Shown here in pieces: positions 11,691 to 22,900 of a DNA stretch of 64,000 nucleotides. Location of the stretch: NCBI GenBank assembly GCA_023614405.1, contig CM042687.1, forward strand, positions 238,850,292 through 238,914,291, given 5' to 3'. How positions within the stretch are numbered: the first letter of the stretch is position 1; each line of letters starts with the position of its first letter. Below the pieces are notes generated by a model. It was given only the letters and a program-made list of their open reading frames with translations, ran no database searches and was not told the DNA's origin. The stretch is from Avena insularis (Eukaryota > Streptophyta > Magnoliopsida > Poales > Poaceae). A program made the position numbers and the translations under genes.

Positions 11691-12171
11691 ACTCGACCTT
11701 ATTTTATCCAAGCAAATGTTTACAAGGTAGGACAATCCTCTCTTCTTCTCTCTACTTAAGAAAACTAGCTTTGAGCAAATAAACTCTACAGCCTATACCA
11801 GCCTTGCATGTAGAGATAGTCTTTTCTCTCCTTGGTGTAATTTGCCAATACATTCAAAGTATTGACCCAACTTGTTGGCTGCACGTCTTATGTGCAGAAT
11901 CCGAAGATTGAAAGGTGCGTAGGGATCGCGGGTCTACACTCGACAAGCCTAGGCGTTGATGGGCTCATGCTGCTTTTATGTTTCCGCTGTTATTCGAGCT
12001 AGCATAATGCTAAGTAATTTTGTAATAATTACATACTCTGGATTCTTCGTGTAATAAAGACTTTGTGTTTTACATGATATTTCATCGACTGTGAGTGCTA
12101 GCTATTGATCCAGGGACTAGCATGTTAATCACAGGGACTTAGGATCCTTACCGATCCGAGGTCACTACAGA

Positions 12172-12183
12172 TGGTATCAGAGC
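12172..12183 (+). other. Gypsy-1 primer-binding site, tRNA initiator Met type
   Basis: TGGTATCAGAGC starts two bases after the LTR end. This is the standard complement of the 3' end of plant initiator-Met tRNA and primes minus-strand DNA synthesis. Confidence 0.92.
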
Positions 12184-12334
12184 ACATCGTTGCCTGTAGG
12201 ACGTGACCCTAGGATTGGAACCACCTCTAACTTTAGTGCCTTACTTGTTTTCCTACTAAGTTATTCTCCGCACTTCTAGTATCTGCTTTCCTCTACTTGT
12301 TTAAGTATCTAACCTTCTTTCCTCTAACTCAAAG

Positions 12335-13266
12335 ATGACAAGCTTCCTCTACGACACCGTCGCGGACATCGAGCCCCTTCACTTTGGTGGATGCCTCATG
12401 GATCTACTCACACGTTTGGACCTTCCTCTCCCAACAATCCAGGGGAGCACAATGAAGAAACTCCACAAGGCCATTGTTGGGAGTCAAGGTCATCCAGCCA
12501 GGGAAAGAGCGAGGCAAGAACCCGGAGGAAGACATAGCAATCCACATTGTTAGCGATTCCAAGGAGAAGGCCCTTAGCATTAGCTTGCAGCAGCTCATCG
12601 CCTATGTGGACGTCATCATGAAGTTCTCCAAGGACACTGCGGCGGCCTCTTTGGAAGACGAGATGAGGAAGGAATTCCCATGGAGTTAACCTTTGAGGAA
12701 AGAACTTCTACCAAGCGCCGAAGAACACAATATCAAGACTTGGAGTGCCACATCCATGACCTTGAGAAGGGTACCTTCCTCGAGATGTTGAAGAACGACG
12801 AGCTATGCGCCCTCATCAAGGAGAAGGAAGAAATGATCAAGCAGCAGGAGGAGGCAATGAAGCTCAAGAGATAAAATTTCAGGACCAAGAAGAAGTTACA
12901 AACCAAGAGAAGAGGGTGATAAATAAAAACAAGAGAATTAGGGAACTCAAACAGCAGATCGATGGAGATGAAGTGCAAACTGAAGGCCTTTGCAAGATAA
13001 TCGATGATGTGCGTGCTTCCAAGAGGGACTTGGCAAAGCAACTTGAAGCCGCAATGAAGTCAAGTTTAGTGGAGGAGCTACAAAGCGAGAAGGAGGGACT
13101 TCAAGAGCAGCTGGAAGCCACTACCAAGAAGCTACAAGATGAGATAAAGGACCTCCAAGAGAAGCTTGAAGCCACCACAAAGGAGATGGAGTTGTACAAG
13201 ACAACTCTAGAGCAAGAAGGCTACTCGTTCGAGGACGAGGAAGAGGAAGGCGTGGAAGATGTGTAA
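12335..13266 (+). pseudogene. Gypsy-1 extra 5' ORF (ORF0), coiled-coil protein of unknown role
   Basis: A reading frame separate from gag lies between the primer site and gag. It starts at ATG 12335 (MTSFLYDTVADIEPLHFGG) and ends at TAA 13264-13266 after an acidic tail (FEDEEEEGVEDV). The N-terminal third is globular-looking. From about 12800 on it is Lys/Glu/Gln-rich with heptad-like repeats (LQEQLEATTKKLQDEIKDL), strongly suggesting coiled coil. Frameshifts near 12465 and 12685 and a stop near 12873 disrupt it here. Gypsy-2 has the same frame at 53414-54355 (-) with different lesions, so the ancestor probably encoded about 310 residues. I know no function for it. Confidence 0.7.
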
Positions 13267-13474
13267 TAGTTGGACCATCTTTAATTCTATGGTAGAGCGT
13301 TATTATAAATGTAATAAATACCAAGACAAGTCTGGTTTAGTTAAACTTGGTTGTTTTCTGTTAAATCGTGTTATTATGTCTTGTGTGCCTTGTGTGCTTG
13401 GTATGTTTTCATAAGGGTAGGAGTTTACTACTTAGTCTTTTGTCTATTTCTTAACTATTCTCTTAAACCCACAG

Positions 13475-14499
13475 ATGCCGCCAAGACGCGTGCGAACCCG
13501 AAATCCCGCCGTAAATAGCACAACTTTTGGCCACTCAAAACCGGTGATCCAACTGCTCCTCGTAACATGCAAAACAACAACAACCCGCCACCACCACCAC
13601 CTCCGCCACCTCCTCAACAGATCGCTTGACTCGGTTTTTGAGGCTGACCCACCTACCTTCACTAGCGACCTTGAACCAATCATCGCCGATGACCGTCACG
13701 TCACGATCAACAAAAAGCTAGACACCGTGCAAGTCGTAGCCGAAGCGAAGTGCGTTATCTTACACCACTTGAAGGACTCTTTGTAGAATGGTGGGATAAT
13801 TACCAAGTCACCCACCGGATATTGACGCTATCACTTGGGAACAGTTTGAGTTAGCTTTTCACACTCATCATGTGGCCGGTGTCATGACCTCAAGAAGGCG
13901 AGTTTAGCGACCTACACCAGGCACTGCTCGTCACCGAGTATGGTGAGCTTTTCAATAAGCTAGCCGTTATGCACTGATGATGTTTCCCGATGTCAAGAGA
14001 CAGGAGGAGTTCTTAAGAGGGCTCAATGATGAGATATCCATTCAGCTTGTGGCTCGAAATTTGACAACTTTCGGGAACTCCCGGATGAGCCATTGTGGTT
14101 GAATCAAAGAGGAAGAGCATAGAAAATCGCAAGAGGAAATCTAACCCTCACAAACACTGTTACTGCATCAAGCGCAATTCCTCACCACCACCTTATAACG
14201 ATAATGGCCACAACCATAACGGTCATAACCATGGTGGCCACAAACACAATGGGCACAAAAACCGCAATGGCAATGGCGGCAATGGAAAGGATCTCAGTGA
14301 GGTGACATGCTTTAAGTGCAACAAGACAGGGCACTATGCAACCTCTTTCCCCGAGAGGAAGAATGGCAATGGTAATGGGAATGGAAATGGACACAACCAT
14401 GGCAATGGGAACGGGAAGAAGCCAAATCCGTTTGTCAAAGCCACGGTGAATCATGTTTCTATGGAGGATGCTTGTGATGCGGACTACTGTGATTGGTAA
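13475..14499 (+). pseudogene. Gypsy-1 gag remnant
   Basis: It starts MPPRRVRTRNPA at ATG 13475, like the MPPRR start of Tekay/Del-type gag and of Gypsy-2 (53200, -). Several frameshifts lie between 13560 and 14100. The C-terminal part is a His/Asn/Gly-rich tract (HNGHNHGGHKHNGHK) followed by a zinc knuckle at about 14309-14350. In that knuckle the fourth ligand, Cys, is replaced by Phe (CFKCNKTGHYATSF); Gypsy-2 keeps the Cys. Gag coats element RNA, and loss of a ligand would impair that on top of the frame lesions. Confidence 0.88.
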
Positions 14500-15838
14500 G
14501 TTCAAACTCAATTCTATTCCCTTGCTTGTTCTTTTTGATACTGGTGCATCGCATTCATTCATATCAAGGGTATTTGTGGATAGAGGCAAGATACCAACGG
14601 AGACTATAAACTTTCCTCTAAGGGTAAGCTCTCCTAGGGGAGAAATAATGGCAAACTCCGGTTGCCGGGATTTAGAACTAAGGATTGGGACACACATTTT
14701 TCCCACCAGTCTAGTAGTTCTAGAATCACAAGGATTAGACATAATATTGGGCATGAACTGGATGACCGAATATGAAGGAGTCATAGATTGTGCCAAGAGA
14801 ACTGTCATGCTCACAACACCGGAAGGGAAGAGGATTCGTATCAAGTCGAATTTCGCACTTAAAGAAGTCATGGTGAACTCTCTTAAGGGGGTTAGCTTGG
14901 AGGAGGTACCTATTGTAAAGGAATACCCAGATGTCTTCCTGGAGGAACTACCAGGAATGCCACCCGACCGTGATATCGAGTTCCTCATTGACTTGATACC
15001 AGGCACGGGGCCAATATCTAAGAGACCATACAAGATGGATGTGGACGAGTTAAAGGAACTCAAGAAACAGCTTAGGGAACAGTTGGACAAGGGGTTCATT
15101 CAACCCATTGCATCGTCTTGGGGAGCACCCGTCCTATTTGTGGAAAAGAAGGATAAGACCAAGAGGCTGGTTGTGGATTACCGCTCGTTGAACAAAGTGA
15201 CGATTAAGAATAAGTATCCTCTGCCCAACATCAATGACCTGTTTGACCAGTTAAAAGGATCCAGTGTGTTCTCGAAGATCGATCTGCGATCAGGCTATTT
15301 TCAGCTAAAGATTCGAGAACAGGATGTACCCAAAACAGCATTCACCACAAGATACGGATTGTATGAGTACACCGTAATGTCGTTTGGTCTGACCAATGCC
15401 CCAGCATACTTCATGACCATGATGAACAAGGTGTTCATGGAATATTTGGACAAGTTTATCGTGGTATTCATAGATGATATACTCATATACTCTAAGGATG
15501 AGAAGGAACATGAGAAACATCTGCGCCTTATTATGGAGAAGCTAAGAGAACACAAGTCGTATGCCAAATTCAGCAAATGCGAGTTCTGGTTAAAGGAAGT
15601 GGGATTCCTTGGTTATGTTGTGTCAGCAAAAGGAGTTGCCGTAGATCCTAGCAAGGTAGCTTCCGTGACGGAATGGGAGTCACCCAAGAATGTGGGAGAT
15701 ATTAGAAGTTTCTTGGGCCTCGCAGGATATTACCGGAGGTTCATCAAAAACTTTTCCAAGATAGCAAAACCCATGATGGAACTATTAAAGAAGGAAAAGA
15801 AATTCCTATGGACCGAGGCATGTGAAGCAAGTTTTTAA
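14453..15838 (+). pseudogene. Gypsy-1 protease and reverse transcriptase
   Basis: One open frame of 461 codons. Protease motif [12 protein letters not shown] lies at about 14530-14565, with a second protease block [11 protein letters not shown] at about 14725. The linker [20 protein letters not shown] leads to reverse transcriptase: [48 protein letters not shown], then catalytic FIDD at 15468-15479, then [16 protein letters not shown] and [13 protein letters not shown]. An in-frame TAA at 15836-15838 ends the frame inside the RT/RNase H connection. Otherwise this is the best-preserved part of the element. Confidence 0.93.
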
Positions 15839-15841
15839 GAG

Positions 15842-16789
15842 TTGAAGAAACGCCTTGTAACGGCACCAGTTCTGTGTCTGCCTGATATCCAGAAGGATTT
15901 TCAAGTCTATTGTGACCCTTCTCGACATGGACTTGGAAGTGTGTTGATGCAGGATGGGAAAGTGGTATCCTATGCCTCCCAGCAACTTAAGAGCCACGAA
16001 CACAACTACCCCACACATGATTTGGAACTTGCGTCTGTGGTTCATGCCCTCAAGGTATGGAGACACTACCTCATGGGCAAACATTGTGATGTGTTCACAG
16101 ATCACAAGAGTTTGAAGTACATCTTCACCCAAAAGAAGTTGAATATGAGACAAAGAAGATGGCTTGAGTTAATTAAGGATTATGACTTGGATTTACAATA
16201 CCACCCCGGAAAGGCAAACGTAGTGGCTGATGCCTTAAGTCGTAAGGTGTATGTGAATGGACTTACCGCAGGGGAACTTCCAGAGGATTTATGCAAGCAA
16301 TTGAGAGATCTCAGGCTAGAGATAGTCCCGAAAGGACACGTAGCAACTATGGAAATAGTGTCCACCTTCCAAGAAAGGATCCAAGAAGCACAAAAGGGGG
16401 ATAAAGAGTTGGAAGAAATAAGAGTCAGGATAAGTGAAGGAAAGACTAAAGAATTTTGTCTGGACGAACAAGGAACCCTCTGGTATGGGAAGCGTTTGTG
16501 CGTTCCCAATGACCCCGATATCAGGAAGATGATTCTACAAGAAGCTCATGATTCGCCATACTCAATTCATCCAGGTAACACAAAGATGTACATGGATGTG
16601 AAGGATAGATTCTGGTGGAATAACCTAAAGAGAGATATTGCAGTATATTTTCTACGTGTGATGTGTGCAGAGTTAAAGCCGAGCATCGAAACCGGGCAGA
16701 TTACTTCAACCACTACCTATACCCATTTGGAAGTGGGACAAGGTAGGCATGGATTTCATCACGGATTACCCGGACTGGATTCGATTTGA
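15842..16789 (+). pseudogene. Gypsy-1 RNase H and integrase N-terminus
   Basis: The frame resumes right after the TAA. RNase [19 protein letters not shown], then [19 protein letters not shown], then [17 protein letters not shown], then [15 protein letters not shown]. The integrase zinc-binding part starts [20 protein letters not shown] near 16555-16620, but the distal Cys pair is destroyed by a frameshift near 16650-16670. The following 40 codons (to 16789) are out of frame with the integrase core. Confidence 0.9.
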
Positions 16790-17546
16790 TTCTATCTGGG
16801 TAGTGGTGGACCACTTCACCAAGGTGGCTCACTTCATCCCCGTAAAAACCACATATACAAGTGCTAAGCTTGCTAAGATATACATGTCAACAATTGTAAG
16901 TCTGCATGGTGTTCCCAAGGGAATTGTGTCAGATAGAGGCACCCAGTTCACTTCAAAGTTTTGGCGACAACTACATGAGTCTCTTGGAACCCGACTAGAA
17001 TTCAGTACTGCCTTCCACCCTCAAACATATGGTCAAACAGAAAGGGTGAACCAAATTTTGGAAGATATGTTGAGAGCTTGCGCACTAGACTATGGGTCTA
17101 GTTGGGACGATAACCTGCCATATGCTGAGTTCTCATACAACAACAGCTACCAGACAAGCATCAAGATGGCTCCGTTTGAAGTTCTATATGGCAGGAAGTG
17201 TAGGACTCCGTTGCTATGGAATGGAGTTGGTGAACGCAGTCTTTTTGGACCTGACTTGATAAAGGACGCCGAAGAAAAGGTACGACAGATTCAGGATAGG
17301 CTAAAGGTAGCCCAATCCCGACAGAAGAGCTACGCTGATTCCAAACGCAGAGATGTGGCTTATGAAATAGGGGACCGTGCGTATCTCCGAGTTTCACCCC
17401 TACGTGGAGTTAAGAGGTTTGGAATCAAGGGCAAGTTAGCCCCACGATTCATAGGACCATATAAGGTTCGGCGTAGAGGAGAAGTTGCTTATCGGTTGGA
17501 GTTACGGAAGGATTTGTTCATGATGTGTTTCATGTGTCACAACTAA
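16749..17546 (+). pseudogene. Gypsy-1 integrase core
   Basis: Open frame of 265 codons. The DDE catalytic residues are visible: Asp in VVVDHFTKVAHF (about 16800), Asp in VSDRGTQFTSKFW (about 16930) and Glu in YGQTERVNQILEDM (about 17037). The C-terminal part has the GPF/Y-like motif FIGPYKVRRRGEVAYRLEL at about 17450-17500. A frameshift near 17515 separates it from the chromodomain. Confidence 0.93.
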
Positions 17547-17770
17547 AGAAGTGTCACCGGAGATGGCTGAAACACCGTTAAGAGACACGTTCCCTAGACG
17601 AGGTTCAATTGGAGAATGACCTTACCTATGAGGAAAAACCCATCAAAAATCTGGAAAGCTTGTAAAGGGTTACCCGCACCAAGGCTATAAGATTACGCAA
17701 GGTACAATGGAACCACCACTCGAGGAAGAAGCTACGTGGGAGCGTGAAGGCGACATGAGGACGAGCACCC
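17547..17770 (+). pseudogene. Gypsy-1 chromodomain remnant
   Basis: Broken frames give the pieces HVSQLKKCHRRW, DLTYEEKPIKNLES, then VTRTKAIRLRKVQWNHHSRKK. These match the order of the Tekay/Del-type integrase tail and chromodomain, where the usual pattern is Y..KPV.I.D...R.LR.K.I...KVQW..H....ATWE. Chromodomains are thought to steer integration by binding histone marks. Stops interrupt it near 17580 and 17665. Confidence 0.7.
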
Positions 17771-17817
17771 ACACCTATTTGCTAGCCAACCCGAATCTCG
17801 AGGACGAGATTCTTCTT

Positions 17818-17831
17818 AAGGGGGGTAGGTT
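17818..17831 (+). other. Gypsy-1 polypurine tract
   Basis: AAGGGGGGTAGGT lies directly before the 3' LTR start TGTAACATT at 17832. It primes plus-strand synthesis. Confidence 0.85.
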
Positions 17832-19561
17832 TGTAACATTCCAGATTTTGTATTAGGATGTTATTAGTGTCATGCATCATCCTTGCATCATTGCATCCTA
17901 CAATTAAAAATTGAAATAAAAATCTTGACACCTAAACCTAGAAAACCCCAAATGGTGGTTGCCTTATGTGAGCACCATTGTAGAGGTCAAGTAATGACCC
18001 CCTCTAAAAACCTTGTAAAACATTAACTATGGCCTATGTTGACCACCTCAATTTTATGAAAATTTAGAAACAAGATTCATCATTTTTGGACTTAGTTTGC
18101 AAAAGATATTAGGTATTACTAAAAGCAGAAAAAGGAAAAGCTGTTAAACAAAAAAAAAGGAGGAAAGGGCCAAGACTAACCTAGCCGGGCCATTTCGCCA
18201 CCAGCCCACCTAGCGCCCTTGCCCACAGCCTGACGCCGTCAACACTTTCCCCACCGCAAACCCTACCCCACTGTCATCCTCTCCTCTCCCCAACACGAGC
18301 GGACAGAGTCCCGTCGCCACGACCCTCACCGTGTCCGGCCAGGACTCCCCCAGGCCGTGTATATATGCTCAGCCGCACGACCACCTCCTCCGTTCCCAAG
18401 CTCGCGAAACCATAAAACTTTCCCCGGTTCCGCTGGTACAAGCCGCCGCCGACCAGGTGAGTTGAGTCAATGCCGAGCCTCCCCCTCCCTGTTCTTCTCC
18501 TCGATGATCCCTCGCCGATGGTTCGTCTCACCGCCTTGCCCTTTGTCTGCCGCGTGCCGCCATGATCGCTCATCGCCAGCCGCGGGAGAGAAAGCGCCAG
18601 CCACCGTTAGAGGAAGAGGGGGCCGAAATCAAGGCGACAGACGGGACCGCGAGGAGGATACGATCACCAGCGGCAGATCCTTCTTCCTCGAAGTGCACCC
18701 GAGCGCCGCCGCCATCGCCACCGACACCGTCGCCGCCGCCGCCCACCGCCACCGTCGTCGCAACTGTAAGTCGCCGAGCCACCTCCTCCGTTCGATCTTC
18801 GATCTATGGCTCGGATTAGTTCTTGACCCGAAGGGGTATGCTCCAATCGCACGCCGCCGTGTGGCTGCCACGTCGGCTCGCCGTTTCACCACCACACTGC
18901 GCGTCACCCCTGTTGCCAATGGGCGATTAGGAGCTGCCACTTGGCAAGCTCTTTTAAGAGGAGCTTAGATCTGTTTGCAGATTTGATTTTAAACTTGCGA
19001 AATTCATATAAAATTGAATATTTGGCCAAATTTAGCTTACAATATACCATTGGATTCCTAATTTTATGTAAAATCCAAATCTGTAATAATATTGCAGGTT
19101 TGAAGTAATATTTTAGGTGTAGATTTTAATCATTAGATTAGAGAGTTTAATCTATAGAAAAATAATTGAAATTCTATTTTATTTGATTCTTGTTGCAATA
19201 ATTTTTGTTTCCACAATACCTACTGATCCAAATCTTTAGGCTTTGCTTAGGATTATTAGATCTAACTTGGGGGCTATTTAGATGGTTTGATCTCCTATAA
19301 TCCTAGGAATTGTTTTAGTGATTCAAATTAGATCTAAACCCTTGGGAAAATCAATCCTAGTGACACCCTTACACTATCACAACACAAACTTGCTACCTTG
19401 ATCAATTTAACCAACCTTGCATAAATTACCATGTTGCATGCATGCATGATATTCTTTGTGATATGCTTTGAGCGAGTTGTGATCGGATCTATGTTTGTGA
19501 TTCGTTAGATTGCTCGGAGTGCGCTAAGGAGTGCTATTGTGTAGAGTGCTGCTCGGATCAA

Positions 19562-19973
19562 GGAATCAAAGAAGTCTGCCATGTTTCAGAATTCAGAAGC
19601 TTCCAGTGCAATCACAATATATTATGGGCTCTGTCTTGGCCTAGTACTAAGTGGGAAACCTCACCTGGGTACCAACATTTGGAGGTTCTTGGCACGGTTG
19701 GATCCGGAAGGTAGAGGGGATACTAAGGGAAAGCCTCGCCATGGTCTTGTTTGTAAAAGGACTTGGTCATGGATTGTGGGTAAAGTGCACAAACTCTCGA
19801 GAGTATTGCAATCTGAACAATCAGCCGTGTTCACGGTAACAGAACAACAATGTGTGTCTGAAGGATGGAGCCTCGGAATGAGTTGTGATCGGATCTATGT
19901 TTGTGATTCGTTAGATTGCTCGGAGTGTGCTAAGGAGTGCTATTGTGTATAGTGCTACTCGGATCAAGGCAAG
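19562..19973 (+). repeat. Out-of-order LTR segment in Gypsy-1 3' LTR
   Basis: At about 19562 the sequence jumps from GCTCGGATCAAGG (5' LTR about 10815) to AATCAAAGAAGTCTG (5' LTR about 11210). It runs to GCCTCGGA (about 11515), then jumps back to GAGTTGTGATCGG (about 10728) and repeats CTCGGAGTG...GATCAAGGCAAG. So one LTR part is present twice in the 3' LTR (19562-19876 and again near 24990-25310), and the 10728-10817 equivalent is also doubled. Confidence 0.8.
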
Positions 19974-22900
19974 TGTAACTACCTCGGTGAATTACGCTCT
20001 TAGTTACAAGCCTGGATGAGCGGAAATGGTTAAAATAGTACGGGGAGGCCAAATGCCACTCACAGGTAGACCTTTCGGCCGTCCTAACCATTTCCAAACA
20101 TCGGGACAAGAACGAAGCGGCGCGTGCGAGCAAAGGGATCAACTACATACACAAATGAGTATGTATGCAAGCCACCATACAATAGTCCTCAGAGCCATTC
20201 CATCTAAAAGAAATAGAAATATTGCAACGCCATACGGCAAGATCCAAATATCCTAGATAGATATAATAGTTTAGGATATCTCCTCATACATCAAACATCA
20301 GAGTATCAGGCGGAAGCGGAAAACAAGATCCGATTATGGATAAGAAGCAAATCGGCATAAGATGCCCCATAAATAAACACATCCATACAGATCTCACGGA
20401 TCCCGTTCCGGAATCTCTACACCAAGTGATCGTTGCCAACATCGTCCGTCTCCTCCACCCGGATCCATCTTGCGAGTTTACCTGCTCATCTAATCAAACA
20501 ATTTATCGTGAGACCCTAGGGGTACTCGAAGTCTTTATGCCTCTAAAGGGACACAACACAGGGTGACGCAATTGCAGCAAAAGATAATACCTAACAATTC
20601 TAGGATACTCGCTAACCATCCGCCTAACCAAAGATGAGCGGATGTCCGTGAATTGATAACAAACTTATATAACGAATATTAACAGATCCATCCTCCTCCT
20701 AAACACCAACGAGGAAGCGGACGAACAACCCCCATCCGTTGGCGTTTATTATCCATTCCATGAGTGTTGCACTATTTACTAGTCGGTACTTAGTCAAATT
20801 AAAAGCGGTACTTTAGTTATGCTTGTCTATGATCGAGAAACCGTGCTCCAAGTCGTCCATAACCGGACACGGCTTTGAAAGTTTTACCTACGAGGTGCAC
20901 AAATGGCAACACACACTCGATCAACCTCGGAAAAACCAAATCAAAACCCAACGAGGCATTCACGACAAAGCGATCACAGAGTTCGAAATATTTCAGGGGC
21001 CACCCCACTAAGCTACCCAAGCGAAGTTGGCCGGCTCAAACGGACCGTGGTTTGCGTCGGTGGTCAGAAACGATCAGGAACCCGAAAGTGTGGCTGGGCT
21101 TGTCGATACATGAAAAAGACTCGCATCCAAAACAAGATGTGGTCCTCGCACAATCTTAATTAAAGCAAGAAAGCATGGCATAAGTACAGGATAGTAATAA
21201 AGCCCCAAACTACTTTGTGGCCCCAAGAAATAAGAATGAATCAAGCTCGGCTCGGGGGTTCATAAGCCTCCCGGATGTGGATAGCGCGAATATTCAAGGA
21301 ACAGGAATCAAGTACTCGGGGTCCTACGGGACACAAGTGAGCATGAAAAACCAAATAGCAGATATTGCTCACCGATGCCACTTTCATTAGTTATCCCATT
21401 ACTACTCAGGTTAAGTTGTTTAGGTACCTCGTTATCCATCAGACACTCACATACCCTACACATGCTGTTCTACGACCCGCATGGCTCAAACAACTCATGT
21501 AGTAATGGCTCATGGGATAGAGGAACAAGCTTCGGTGGGGTTTAAAAGTAAAGGCTATGCAGTACTTGGGATTCAGATTAATGCAATCGCGACTCAATGA
21601 TGCAAGAATAAGATAGAGGCAATAGGTACTATATGTATGCAAGCATGTGGTAGTGCTTGCTGCGGCTCGATTGAAGCGAGAGAAGGATCTGGGTAGTGCT
21701 CCTGGGTTTCTTGATATATTCCCTGCTCAGCGTCTATTCGAAAAAGAACCAAACAAACAAGGGCCAACATAAATAAAGTGCACAAGCATATGAATAAAAT
21801 GCGACAAGCAAACAATCATGCCATGATGAATGATGCACAATTTGCATGGCAATAAAGTAGCATGGCATGGTTGAGGTGTGGAATACAAGAATAAGGCATT
21901 TTATGGGGTTTTAGTCACATTTTATACTCAAATAAGTGGCTGTATACTTTATATTTACATGATGCATGCTTCAATTCAGAACATGGAATGCATAGATAGA
22001 ACGGGCTCGTCGCGCTGATCGATTTAGACATATTATTTGTCAAATTTGGAGTTATAAAACTAAAGTTATTAATTAATTAAGAAAAAGGGCATTTTATTGT
22101 AATTTTGATCAACTCGAAAATTAAAGTGTTCAAACATTATTTTGAATAGCATATTTGAATTCCTCACATTTTTCTGATTTCAAAACATATATTATTTGTA
22201 TTATTTGGAATTACAAAACAAAAGTTATTAAAAACAGAAATTAACTCATATTAAAACATTTTCAGAAATTGTTTTTATTAAACAGAAAAACGAAACGACG
22301 TTTTGTACTCAGCACCAGCTAGCCATAGCCACCGACGAGTGGGGCCGACGCTGACTGGGCCTAGCTGGAAACGTTGCACAGGTGCGGGGTTTTCTCACTG
22401 CAGCAGTAGCTAGCCGCAGCCACTGCTCGGTGGACCCGACGCTCACGTGGGCCCAGCGTCAGCGGGGAGGGGGAGAGACTGCCACGTGTCACAGCGGGGA
22501 GCGCGGGTTGAGGAACTAGAAAAACCCAGGTGCCTATCTGTAAAAAGACAGGGAGGCTGACCGGTGGGGCCCAGTGTACCGCGGGTTGAGAGAGGATTAA
22601 AAAGGGGGGTATGTGCAAAGTGCCAACGATCCACTGTGGATCTTCTCTGAAATTTTCTGTCGAGAGATTGGTGGCAAGGCGCGGCGCGGGGGACTCGAGC
22701 CCGCGACCTGGGCGTGTGCGCAGAGGGCGGAGCCACTGCGGTAGGCCTGGGTTTGGTGTTAGAAGGGTGTAGGGGGGTTTAGGTGAGGCATGGCGGGAGA
22801 CGAGGCAGGCCGCCTTGCCGCCATGCCGAGGGTGCTCGCGATCGTCCGAGCTTAGGCTTGACGGAGAGGGAGAGGGTGTCAGAGAGGGAGGCTAGCTCAC

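Larger units (their letters stand above)
9101..12169 (+). repeat. Gypsy-1 5' LTR (about 3.07 kb)
   Basis: It aligns by eye with 17832-25957 (minus insertions) and, on the other strand, with 54519-57621. It ends ACTACA two bases before the primer-binding site. Inside are a GC-rich block at 9480-10200, an AT-rich block, a TATA box at 11032, a conserved leader and a set of TGCGTAATATC repeats. Short open frames near 11163-11492 recur in all LTR copies but look like chance frames in conserved leader sequence. Confidence 0.9.

Noticed and set aside
14182..15099. 305-codon minus-strand frame
   Set aside because: It lies opposite Gypsy-1 gag/protease/reverse transcriptase and is a shadow of low-stop antisense sequence; the plus-strand frame has clear catalytic motifs.
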